Shown piece by piece: positions 1-10,261 of a DNA stretch of 64,000 nt. Source of the DNA: Laccaria trichodermophora. Its lineage: Eukaryota > Basidiomycota > Agaricomycetes > Agaricales > Hydnangiaceae. The notes under the pieces are model-generated. The model had not been told where the DNA came from. It worked only from the letters and a program-made list of their open reading frames with translations, and ran no database searches. Within the stretch, counting starts at the first letter, position 1, and the number at the start of each line of letters is the position of its first letter. The DNA is taken from contig JACTVC010000035.1 of assembly GCA_018417955.1 (NCBI GenBank), positions 1-64,000 of the forward strand. The letters run 5' to 3'. The position numbers were made by a program, and so were the translations under genes.

Positions 1-662
1 GTTTTGGACAATGTAGACTGGGGGGCCCTTAGTCAGATGAGAGAGCTTGAATCAAAACTCACCTGTTTCGTATTCGCCGTCTCGCTGTAGGCAAGAGTTT
101 CGGCCCACGCCGAGTGGCAGCACAGTGTTTTCAAGCTGTTTTCGGCTTGCTGATAGATTTCTCTTGTAAACGACTCATAGAAATATTCCCCTCAGGAGCT
201 TTGTATGGAAAAAGATGGTCCGATCCAAGAGTTTTGAACTTCGGGGCGTGTTTCTGGAGACGAGCTCTCTAAACCCGGAATAAGGCGATAAGCTATTTGA
301 GGACAAAAAAGCATACTCTGATGCATCTGGTTCCGGAAGGAAGATTTCGTTGGGCGGCATTCTCATCGAGATCTTCATCATTGCTGTCTAATTCACCGTC
401 TTGACAAGGGATCCGAAGATTTTCTCTGATGGGATCTTCTGGTTCAGCTGCATCATTTCTCTAAAAGAACGTATGGAATGGTTGCTGTATTTGATCAGTC
501 TCTAGTCACATGGCGGGTTCAAACGACCTACCGCCTTGTTCCAACAACTGGGTCACCCGGTTGATACTGGTGGCAAGGTATGATGAGCTGCTTATCATTG
601 GAAATTGAGGTGATCAGTTAGACGTACCTCCAAGATAATCATCGCATGAAGACATCGGAACC

Positions 663-1305
663 CTATCCTGGTTCCATCGCAACTTGACCTCGATGCGGCT
701 CAACCGAGCCTGGTTTTGCAGCACCGACTAAAGGACATAAGCATCACAAAGAACTCGCATGGGAAGATACTTACCATCAACTTGGCGGTCTTCGATGGGA
801 GACTTCAGCTCCTCTAACTCAACATAATGGAACCAACCCGGTTCTTTTTCCTGTCAAGCGCCGTCCCCTTTCTCTGAAGATAGCCGACCAATGCGTGCTA
901 TCCAACGCTCAGTGTATCTTACCATCGAATCACAACGCCACCCACATTGTTTTGCAGGTCTTTGTCTGACCGCTAGAGACAGATACGTCAGCCTTCTAGC
1001 TGGGTTTTGGGTAGTAATATACGTACCGTGAAGTACGGCCATATCCCCAGGTCATCTTGGTAGAGATAGCCACTTGGTTGTAGTGTTCAGTTTGTGGGAC
1101 CAAGCTAAGCCCTGCGGATTCATCATCAGAAAGAGCAGCTGGGAAAGATAAGGCGACTTACGTGGTATGCTTTTGGCTTGCCTTCTGGCCTACTGAAGAA
1201 GTATCCAAAGAGCGTGTGGTCTGGCAGTTGGGTGTGGAGATCGGGGTTTCCAAAAACTTGGGCAAGCTCCGAGAAAGTTGAGACCTGCTCGGCTGCAAGG
1301 GCAGC
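663..1305 (-). CDS. Unrecognised multi-exon gene, 5' end missing
   Basis: Reading leftwards, pieces of coherent protein lie between splice-like signals at about 1158-1305, 1023-1111, 923-972, 775-850 and 663-727. They include GNPDLHTQLPDHTLFGYFF, QVAISTKMTWGYGRTS and KEPGWFHYVELEELKSP, and the model ends at a TAG near 663. The introns are about 40-72 nt. No ATG is in frame upstream of 1305: a stop precedes it, exactly where a short tandem duplication begins, so the 5' end looks cut off. One junction (923-972 to 775-850) does not keep frame in my model. I do not recognise the family. It is either a truncated gene or a pseudogene fragment at the edge of the inverted duplication. Confidence 0.4.
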
Positions 1306-1310
1306 ATGGC

Positions 1311-1631
1311 CGACTTAATGACAAGGGAAGTTAGCTTGTGATGCAGAAGAAGAATATGTTGGTCTTACATCGACCGAAAGCGGGAATGAGATGGTGGTGC
1401 TGGTGGTTGGTGCCAAAAGTCCCTTCACCGATGGGAGCGGGGTACGACGATTGCAAGGACATCATGGCGGACTTAATGACAAGTCAGCTTGTGTTACAGA
1501 AGAAAAATATGTTGGTCTTACACCGACCGAAAGCGGGAATGGGACGGTGGTGGTCTGATGGTTGTGCCGAAAGTCCCTTCACCGATGGGAGCGGGTTCGA
1601 GGAGTTCGAGTGGCCCGAGGTGGTTGCGTAC
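1311..1631. repeat. Two-copy tandem duplication, unit about 158 bp
   Basis: The stretch starting CTTAATGACAAGGGAAG near 1313 recurs as CTTAATGACAAGTCAG near 1472. Both copies continue through GAATATGTTGGTCTTACA-like and CCCTTCACCGATGGGAGCGG sequence with scattered differences. The second copy belongs to the left arm of the large inverted repeat; the first lies just outside it and abuts the broken gene. Confidence 0.75.
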
Positions 1632-4600
1632 TGCACAGAAAAAGCGTGAATATCTTTACCATGAGGTTTGGAGGAAATGATAAATTTGAACAGACGGAAT
1701 TGTTTTGGTCGTGGTCTGAACCGTGGCCATAAAAAAAGTCGGTTGGGCTGGCATTCTGGATGAGCTGGGGTGTGTCGAAAGTTCTCCCTTCGAATGTCAT
1801 GGGCCAGTTCTAAACGAAGTGCAACGTCAGCGTATCAGGGTCAGAGGAAGCTACATACGAACGCTACCCCTTGCTGGGAGGCGGGGATGGTTGATGGCTC
1901 AGTGTTTGCATCGTAGGGGTGAACCTCGTAGGTCGACGGGAATCCTGGTGCTTTGTTTCGTCTTGGAGAGAATCGAAAGGCTATGTTTGAAAGTGAATGG
2001 TCCGGATTATCCATACTTTCAGGGGGGTAGTCGAAGTTTGCTGCGATATTTTGTTGAATATGTACTATAACAATAGTAATGCACATATGGCCGGCTGATC
2101 GATTCAGCAACGTTTGACCCTGGATGTGCAGTAGTGGTTAGTACTACGTCAACGGTGATTTGATCACAACTTTGAGCTGGAGCGCCCAAGGATTCCAGTG
2201 GAATGCCAATTATATTGACGCCAGGGTAAGGAGGGCCAGGTCACGTGAGAGAATGAACGTCATTGCGGCAACACAAGTGAATGTGGATGTGGCATGGCTG
2301 AACTTAATAAAGGGTTCTAAGCCTCACATTGGCTGGATAAACTCTACGCGCCATTAAGACTAGGGACTACGCGCCATTATTAAACACACGTTCTCCAACA
2401 AATCCAGAAAACCTACTGTCAAATCGTACTCTCAAGGTAACCCTGTGAGCACCTGCCGAAGACGATGCTGTGGAGCCGACCTCCTCAATAAGACCTGATC
2501 AAAACGAAGACGGGCCAAATATATAGTCTACCGGCAGTTTTGAGACACAGGGCGAAGAAATGACAGTAATGAGGTTGATCAGCCAAGGATGGTTCCATTG
2601 ACAAAGGGCTTCGTAACAAAGACGACCATGCTGCGATTAGACTGCTAACCATAAAGATGCCCGTCAGCATCGGCCAAATAAAAAATCTGATATAGACGTA
2701 CATATTATCGCGGCCAAAAGAAACCTAGCAAGCACAATCGACGTCAGAGATCAGGCCTTGATAACGGCATTCAGATTGCTTGAAACCGACTCACAGACGA
2801 TTGATTATCCCATACCATCCCGTTGCTTGGTTATCCGTCCTTGCAATTAGAAGGACGCAGACAGGCGCCGTTTAGTATGTCCCTTAACGGCATGATCTTG
2901 GAGTTTGTCATTGCACAAGCGGCGCAAATGATGGTGCTTAACGCTTCGTTTCCGATTCGCCTTATGAATTGGGCAATGCATTGTTCGACAACTCCTTGCG
3001 TGGGCGCGCGTAAAAAGTTGTTGTCTCCATCGTTAAATGGAGAATTGTCTACAGTGCGTAGATCATTTTCGTCGGTGGGTAAAGATTCGCGCTCTACGGA
3101 GCTGGTAGGAGCGGAATGGTGTGTTCCAGAGAGAAAGGGATCGTTTTGTGTAGTGTGTAGGGGGATGATGTGATGAATCCGTGTCGTCGCTTCCAGAACA
3201 AAGGCTGGTGTTATTCTGGAAATGGCTTTGGAGCGTGTGCTGCTGTCACCCACTTGAATTCTACGGCGCCGTCTGGGAGGAGGCTCGGTAGAAAAGGGGC
3301 CCTTTTTGGCAGGTTGGACCAGCTCCGATGCAACACGAACACGGTTCTGTTCGTCTAGAAACGTAGCAGAAACCAGGTGTGGCCTGCTTTTTTTTTGTGT
3401 ACTTCGCAAGGGAAGAAAGGTTACTACAGGCTGAGCAATTGAGACTTTGTGTATCATCCCAAGTCATCCGCAGCTGTCTGTTGCTCTCCATGTACGTGAG
3501 GAGCGTGTAGGTATTGACGGGTATGATGAAAACAAAGTCAAAGCCTTTTTGTAGGTTCTATGCGCAAATTCTTGTCCAGCTTTTGTTCTAGTACTAAATC
3601 TAAATCTTTAATAGCTTGTGGTTATTACTTTCGAGTTATTTATCCGACGAATTGCGGTAGAGTGCGACAAGTCGTCTACAGATATACCGTATCTCTGCTG
3701 GCGGGTGCGGAGGCAGTAGGGAAAGTGGTCCGTATCAACGGTGAAGATGTGACGCTTAAGCATATAGTCTGAAAAACTGTCTTTAGACTTGTGTTGCAAG
3801 TAATCTCAGAAAGAAGAAATCTGCGTACCAACGTCAGTCCCCATAGTTTTGAGAGGGATACCAGCAGCTTCATATGTTGAATCACGATGATTCCGAGCTT
3901 CTTGAGGGACCAAGCTTGACTGACTTATTCAGCTTCGCCGTTGATGAGCCTCACAGGTGTTCCTACTTGGTGGTGTTCCTACTTGGTAGCGAGGAAGATC
4001 TTCTCGCGATTCTCAGTCACATTGAACCTGTCGAAGTCTAATAAGCTCCAATTGAAGTAGTTGGGTGCGCAATCACGTACCATTTCCCCAACAATTCCTC
4101 GTTATTGCCACAAAAGTCGGCCGTATCCCAGAAGGTCTCTTCGAAAGCCGCGTCCAGTACCTGACGGTTTCGTTAGCTTGCGAAGAGTTTGTGGTCAGAA
4201 CGACTAACCTTGAAGCTGTGGAGTCGTCATTCTAGATGGCACCATAGAACGCAGAGGGCCATATGGCCAAAACCAATATTTGAGACGACGTCGTTCCCAA
4301 CCTTTCTGGTGTGAACGGCCACGACAAGATTTGAGGGCTGTTGGTGAGACAGGCTAGAAATCACTGCTGAGAACCTCGCTGGGGTCGTTCCCTTCCTAGA
4401 CCACACACACTGGCATTCAATAAACTTGAATATCTTAGCACGTATGACCAAGTCACCTCGCGCCGGTATCTCCGTCGGATTTATGTTACGGCGCTCGTCA
4501 GGTATATACGTCCATCTTTTTGTAAAGAAAATCCTTTGCTCAAAGTTTGTGTCGATTATGTCGTAGGAATACATCAACAATACGTAGTGTATACACCGAC

Positions 4601-4743
4601 TCAGAGAAAATCTACGTGTGCTGAGGTAGAAGGAAAGAAAGTATGAAGTTCGACTTGAAACACTTATAAAGAGAACAACTTTAGGGCCAGTGTATCCGGA
4701 AATCGGAGGTACCCGGTTTTGCCGGGCGGACTCGGTAACGCCG
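1472..4743. repeat. Left arm of ~3.3-kb inverted duplication
   Basis: The reverse complement of this segment matches 14054-22067 once the inserted foldback element is removed. From about 1810 to 4720 the arms look almost identical: conceptual translations of several corresponding frames are the same, and I saw one clear 1-bp indel (CATACGTGC here, CATACCGTGC on the right). The outer part (1472-1800) is clearly more diverged. The inner boundary is near 4743. No intact gene with a known function lies inside; the longest open frame is at 2831-3457. Confidence 0.93.
2831..3457 (-). CDS. 208-aa ORF in inverted-repeat arm, possibly transposon-derived
   Basis: An uninterrupted 208-codon frame whose translation is identical to the copy at 15341-15967. 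The middle is basic, proline-rich and polar, with a run of arginines near residue 63. The C-terminal quarter has a compact cysteine motif (IICAACAMTNSKI). That motif faintly resembles the short CxxC segment at the N-terminus of proteins linked to fungal Helitrons (DUF6570-like), but no helicase or replication-initiator domain follows. The identity may only reflect recent duplication or gene conversion rather than selection. Function unknown. Confidence 0.35.
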   Translation of the reverse strand: MIHKVSIAQPVVTFLPLRSTQKKSRPHLVSATFLDEQNRVRVASELVQPAKKGPFSTEPPPRRRRRIQVGDSSTRSKAISRITPAFVLEATTRIHHIIPLHTTQNDPFLSGTHHSAPTSSVERESLPTDENDLRTVDNSPFNDGDNNFLRAPTQGVVEQCIAQFIRRIGNEALSTIICAACAMTNSKIMPLRDILNGACLRPSNCKDG

Positions 4744-4810
4744 AACTACTAGTTGAGTAGAGTTGAGTCTTGAAAGAGGTCAATTGAAGAAGTGAGAATG
4801 GAATGCACCA

Positions 4811-6437
4811 TTATGACGGTATGTCGGAGGTGGTTTTTCTACCCTTGCCCAGCTCCCCGATACTGTAAATGACAACATCCCCATCATCGTCAATCAATGC
4901 AATATCTGGAAGACCGGGCGCCACAACTCCTAGCCATAGAGCTAGGACCAGTGCATCCTTCGAACTCGGATTCACATACCCCACACCGAGATGCAATAAG
5001 GCATACGCCCGTACGCCACGTCTGGGTAAACGATTGGAATCTACGTATTGAAACGGAATGTAAAGCTGGCGCAGGCGCTCGCACTCCCGAAAAAAGGGGA
5101 CCAGGTCGCAGATAGAAACCGCCAATTCTCCACGAAAAGGAACGATGCAACCTACATCGACCCGAATAGAAACGAGGTTTATCCATGCAAAAGCCATTTG
5201 CGTCACAAGACCCGGGGTGGGCGGGAAAAGGGGAACCTGCACAGAGAGGCTCAGATTGCGGAGGGAGAAATCGAGGAGTGGTTGGAACGTGTGCAAACTA
5301 TAACCAGGACTTATCGGCATCAACGGTGGTGGGTTGATGTCTGATGCCTGCTTCTTGAACAATATTTCAAGGCTATTGAAAGAATTTGGTAGGCAAATGC
5401 GGCGTATTTGATGGGATATTGCGTTCAAGTCCTCTTCAAAGGGAAGAATTTCGTTGATTGAGATGGAGATACGGGTCACCTTCGGAATGCTGCCCATACA
5501 CTGGAAGAATACGATCGCAACCTTGGCTTGAGTAACACCAATATCTAGTCTGACCAGGTGGTCAAAGGATAGCGAACTCAAGGGAAGATCAGGTATTGTC
5601 GTTTCTTGGAGATGAATCGTTAGATGTCGAAGAGAAGGAAACCTCCCTATCCGGGTGAATGAGAGGGGTGAAAGGAATGCACAATCAAGAAGTACAGTTT
5701 GCAAGTTACTTTGGTTTTGAGGATTGGCGAATAAGTCGATTCGGCGGGCATTGCGTGGAAAGTAGCGGCCGTAAAGTCTCAACCTCAGATTACGAAGCGA
5801 CGGTGTGCGTTCGCTGAGGTCTGACATGAGGTCTAGAATCCCCTCAGAATGTGAATGGTGGGCGTGATATTCGATTGATAAATATTGCGTCCCGTACGAG
5901 GGAATGTGGGGCAGGAGGTCATCCAGCCAGCCCTTAGGTCGCGTAATTGTGACGGCAAGTCTTCTCAACGAAGGAAAAAGAGGGGTAGAGACCAAGGCTC
6001 TCTGGATGGCGTCAAGCACATTGGGGATCGTCATGTAATGCAGAAGGCGATCATATGCGTCATCCTTGTCTGAATAGGACAAGATTGACATGCAGCGCGC
6101 ATATTGCCTGAAAGGCATCCAAATGGCAACTTCGCATCCTGAATCTGGTCCAACCATGATGCCAAGCTACCAGGGAATAAAAGCCTGAAATTTTGCAAGT
6201 TTTAGAAGAACTCACATTGTCCTCAGACTCGGAGTGATGGCCTAGAATGGGCTTCGGAGCGCAACGAAGGAGAGGCCCAAGGCTAAATTGGTGGCATTTC
6301 CACAATACACGTAAAGCCACGGACAAGAACGAACGACAGACGAGAGCCATATGGAGAAGATCGCATGGGGATGTTAGGAAAAGAAGAGTTTGTTCGAGAA
6401 GTTCGTGAATGTTCAAAACTGGGTGTTGGCTAGGCAT
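4811..6437 (-). CDS. F-box domain protein with leucine-rich C-terminal region
   Basis: Two exons (6437-6216 and 6166-4811) are joined by a 49-nt GT-AG intron, giving 525 aa. Residues ~8-50 (NIHELLEQTLLFLTSPCDLL... LVCRSFLSVALRVLW) have the hydrophobic pattern of a fungal F-box, the Skp1-binding part of SCF ubiquitin ligases. The rest is rich in spaced leucines (SLRRLAVTI, SLRNLRLRLYG, SLRHLTIHL), typical of the degenerate leucine-rich substrate region in the very large agaricomycete F-box families. It lies just inside the left arm of the inverted duplication and appears intact. The substrate cannot be predicted. Confidence 0.8.
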
Positions 6438-6504
6438 GATTCGAGACTAGTACGGGATGCATCGAACACCGGCCCTTGCTATTAAATGAAATAACATCCA
6501 GCTT

Positions 6505-6697
6505 GAGATTTTGAGAGTTCGTGGTATTGCCGAGTCCGAACTTGAACATGACGGGGGAAGTTGGGGGGAAGTAGGTAGTACGTCACCATCATAGCCTGGG
6601 CCTGATGATGCCAACTCGACGGTGTGATTTTGAGAGTTCGTGGTAAGTATTGCCAAGTCCAACATGACGAGGGAAGTAAGTAGTACGTCACTATCAT
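6505..6697. repeat. Imperfect direct repeat upstream of the F-box gene
   Basis: GATTTTGAGAGTTCGTGGTA occurs near 6505 and again near 6625. Each is followed by related TTGCC(G/A)AGTCC, ATGACG(G/A)GGGAAG and GTAGTACGTCAC(C/T)ATCATA blocks. The 6438-6989 interval holds no gene that I can support; this duplication lies 70-260 bp upstream of the F-box start codon. Confidence 0.7.
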
Positions 6698-6989
6698 ACT
6701 CGAGTAGCATGTTGACTCGGTGAGTAGCGTCAATCAAAATTGGGAATTTGAAAACAAAACTCAGGGACCAAAGGGGACCACACTCAAGCAACTTATCGTG
6801 AAAACGTCATTAAGTTCAGGTTCGTAGCCTTTCTGGAATACTTAGTGTCAAGCTTCCGATGACGCATTCTCATACTAGTTCTGCCTTTGCAAAAGGTTTT
6901 CAACGCGTCAACCCTGATGAAGATTTTACAATAAAGTCCAGCGGGGCAGCGTCGAGGAAATCACCCAACCCAGCTTTACCATAGCGTAC

Positions 6990-8276
6990 ATGGATCCTCC
7001 TTCGAACATCTCCAGCCTCCCGCTGAAAATTCAGTTATTCTACGCTACTATGGGAACGCCTAATAAGCCGGGCAAATTAGTTCATTATGATGCCGCGACT
7101 GGAGATCTTATTGCGTATCTCTGGTAAGCCGAAGAACGCTTGCCACTCTGAACGTCCTCTTCATCATCCTTCAAGATTACTAACAAAATTCAATGTAGGC
7201 CAATTAACCACCGCCGGGATCGCATCCCCCCTGCTCTGTTTGCCTGTTATCGTTCGAAGCATCACTTTCGCAATCCCAATTGCTTTTGTCCGCAACAGAC
7301 TGGCGATTTGATCGGCAAAGAGACGTCCGTGTTTATGCCAACAGAGGGACCATTTAGATACCGATATATTGCCGCGTGCGCTACCGACGAATGCCTTTAT
7401 GTTGGTGAGTCGTTTACAGGGAAATCATCATGCTGGAATGCTTATGATACGTATATGCTCAAGCTCCTTTGTTTTTCTTCCATCACCTATCAGACGACGC
7501 AATCATGTACTATCCTCGTCGCAGTAAGTGTCATATCTGTTCAGGATCATCGTTAACCGTCCATCCATGCTGTTTGCAGTCGACGGAGATCCAGGCCCAT
7601 CTCCAGTTCTGCACATTTCTGAGATTCAGCGCGCTGGCGGGTGGGCCGGCTTGAACATCACCGACAATAATGGAGATGCAATGTCTGACGTTGCCACGGA
7701 TATATCGGATCCAAACATTTCCGACGGACAAGCCATAGCCTCAGTGCGACAGTCAATTCCTTGTCATCGACCCCAATTTCGTCCGTATCACCTCTGTTGA
7801 ATGGCCATTCAATTTTCTCAATTTTGGCATTAGATCTTTGTAGTGCAAATATTGTCACCTGGGACATGCCGCATCACCCTCCCCTCTCATTTTATGGAAT
7901 GACTTTGAATCTGGACGCTGTTATCAAGCCTGGGGTACTCGTTGACGACTTTCTCGGATCTGTGTCCCTTTGTTCCTGCGGGATTTTGACTTCGATTCGT
8001 GCATTCTCTGCCCACAACTGTCAAGTTTCTGCCAAACGTGAGTCGTAGCATTAGCCTTTCAATACTTCATAACTAAAATTTGTTCTTGGATAAGCCCTCA
8101 CTTTTGGGGTCAACCCAATCAGTGAGATTCTTCGGAAGCTTGACTGTCTTGTTGACCCAGGTGTCCCCGTCGAACAATTTCTGGCTGTTGTAGTTCAGTG
8201 CACCTGCGGTGTTATGACCACTCGAAGGGCTTTCCTTGCCCATAGGTGCCATCGAGTTCTCTTCATGACTTTGTAA
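6990..8276 (+). CDS. Unrecognised protein with duplicated CxC-HxC module
   Basis: Six exons fit in frame: 6990-7123, 7199-7404, 7494-7523, 7580-7780, 7834-8037 and 8095-8276, giving 318 aa. The intron after 7780 uses a weak GTCCGT donor. Without it the first product stops at 7800, and a second gene could start near 7761. The N-terminal half holds a cysteine-containing stretch (FACYRSKHHFRNPNCFCPQQ). The last two exons each encode a copy of one ~37-residue unit ending CSCGILTSIRAFSAHNC and CTCGVMTTRRAFLAHRC, 57 residues apart. Each unit has a CxC pair and a final HxC, which suggests metal binding. I do not recognise the family. Confidence 0.55.
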
Positions 8277-8466
8277 CCTACTCCATTGTTGCCGTGCAGT
8301 TGTAATCTATTTCAAATATATTTTTTGCCATGACAAGCTACAATACAACCAAGTCATTGAAAAACTCTGTACAAGCTTTGTTTGATTAGAATCATGGCAG
8401 GAGAATGGATGGAAGTTGTACATTTGGTAAAATAAACAAGAGAAAGAAGGGTTGTCCGCCTAAAAG

Positions 8467-8887
8467 TTACATCACAATATTGCTTTTCGCCCGCTTTAGG
8501 AGCTCGATTTCCTTCTCAGCCCTAGTCAGCATACGGCTGATGACCTCTGCCTCAACGACTGCCGGCGCCTCTGCATATATATAGCGACGAAGGCGCTGTT
8601 CTGCTTCGTATTGTTTGAGGAGGGCATCCATGAACTCTGGGCTCCCATCTTCCTCAATAACATGGACGAGCATATTTGGCAGCATATGCCAGGCCTTCCA
8701 GTCACAAGCGTCAACAGTGATACTCTGTAAAACAGGATGTGGCACTCACAAGCCTTGATCCATCAATGCCATACACTAAATCATGGTAGCCATGAAAGAC
8801 AAAAACTTGTGGATCATGAAAAGGGTTGGTGCGTGTGCTACTGCTACTTAGAGGGCGTTCGTGGTGAGGGCGTTGGATAGTAGCCAT
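8467..8887 (-). CDS. Small unrecognised protein, about 122 aa
   Basis: Exon 8887-8777 encodes a start beginning MATIQRPHHERPLSSSST with FHDPQVFVFHGYHDLV. Exon 8724-8467 encodes a helical C-terminus with EFMDALLKQYEAEQRLRRY and TRAEKEIELLKRAK. Two introns keep frame: 52 nt (GTGTAT donor) or an unusually short 25 nt (GTGAGT donor). I prefer the longer one because 25 nt is below usual fungal intron sizes. The N-terminal pattern is compatible with the start of a BTB-like domain, but too little is present to call it. Confidence 0.45.
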
Positions 8888-10261
8888 CTTGTGATGGTGA
8901 AAGTAACAGTGGGGGTGTTTTATACACTACGTGACAGGTTCAGCTTCCGAATCCCACGGTGGTCACAGATCAAGAAGATCTGTCCCGATTCGGGACATTA
9001 GTCCAAAATGACGTAATTTAAAATGTCATGTGATTGAAATCTGAGAAATACCGTCATCGCAGTACTAAACCTGAATCGGAATTGAGAGGGATTGACGTGA
9101 CTCGATCCCGGGGCTCCGATACACTAATTCTAGCAAATAACGAGTTGAGATTTATACCTTTTCGTTTTTTTAATTTTTTTGCGAGGGACATGCCCGATAC
9201 TTACTAAGTAATCTTGAGATCACTGAGTTAGATGAAATAAATCTATTGACTCGCAGAAGACTGGGCGCAGGTTCGCGAACCCTAGCCAGGCACATCAATG
9301 CACACACTGTAAAACTCCATCTACATTTTGAATCTTTGATGGTGATTGGCGCTCAGGTTCAAATGCCAGCACATTGAGTAGACAAGCATAAGTACTAGAA
9401 ACTTCTTGAAGTTAAGGCTGTGGTTCGCCAGCACCGCTCCCTCGCTGCATGCAATGTCTCCGCAAACCCATAGAGGTAGTGTGTCCAGCAGTCATGTGTC
9501 TCACCATAACCTTCGAATGTTGAGTGCAGTCGCCACCCATGGGTTCGATTCAAGCTAGTTCATCAGAACACGTGCGTTGGAAACAACCCGCCCTAAAGTC
9601 TCCCGATTATCATAAACGCCTCAGCTCTTCGTACGTTTTCCTTCTTCCCCATCTCCTCCCATTGATTCTATTTTCCCATCTACGTGTATTTCAAGTAGAC
9701 TGGAAGTAGTTGGAGTCGTATCTGTACCTTCTTGATAATTGAACCTCCCATGCCGATCTCCAAGCATCAATGAAATGTAACACGCTCGGCATGAAAAACG
9801 CTAAACAAAAGAAAGAGAGCTCTCCCTGCACTAAAGAAATGGACAGACCAATACTAGGCAAATAACACTATCATCGATGAAGTGCAATACATGTCACGTA
9901 GCTCCCTAGTACCGGACTGTTACCACCTTTACGTTCGTATGTACATGCATACCATGCATGCACATGTGCTGATAGAACTACTCTTTCTCTGCTCATAAGC
10001 TACCCGCTGGTTTTTGGAACAGAAACTCTATTGCATGGCCTTATTTGATATGATGTTGCCTTTCAAACCACGTGATACGTACGCACTGGCCCTAAAGTCA
10101 ACTGCACTAAAATGGCTCGTAAATCAATATCGAGCTTCTTTGCAAGTCCCGTGTACCATTCTTGTAGTTTGCAGTTCGTGAATTCCATTTCCGATAGAAA
10201 CGTTTGTGCTTCGCTAATAAATCTCAAATGACTACAACGTTAATATGAATACCAGGAAAGT
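8888..10261. other. Intergenic, no supported gene
   Basis: About 1.4 kb between two genes of the island. Short open frames (for example 9524-9709) show no splice-supported extension and no family resemblance. A T-rich tract lies near 9160-9180. I found no tRNA-like fold. Confidence 0.6.

Noticed and set aside
9530..9560. GGGTTCGATTCAAGC, similar to a tRNA T-loop
   Set aside because: The flanking bases do not pair into a T-stem and no acceptor or anticodon arm is present.
10084..10110. CACTGGCCCTAAAGT shared with the inner ends of the inverted arms
   Set aside because: Only about 15 bases match, with no extension either way; this is expected by chance in 64 kb.
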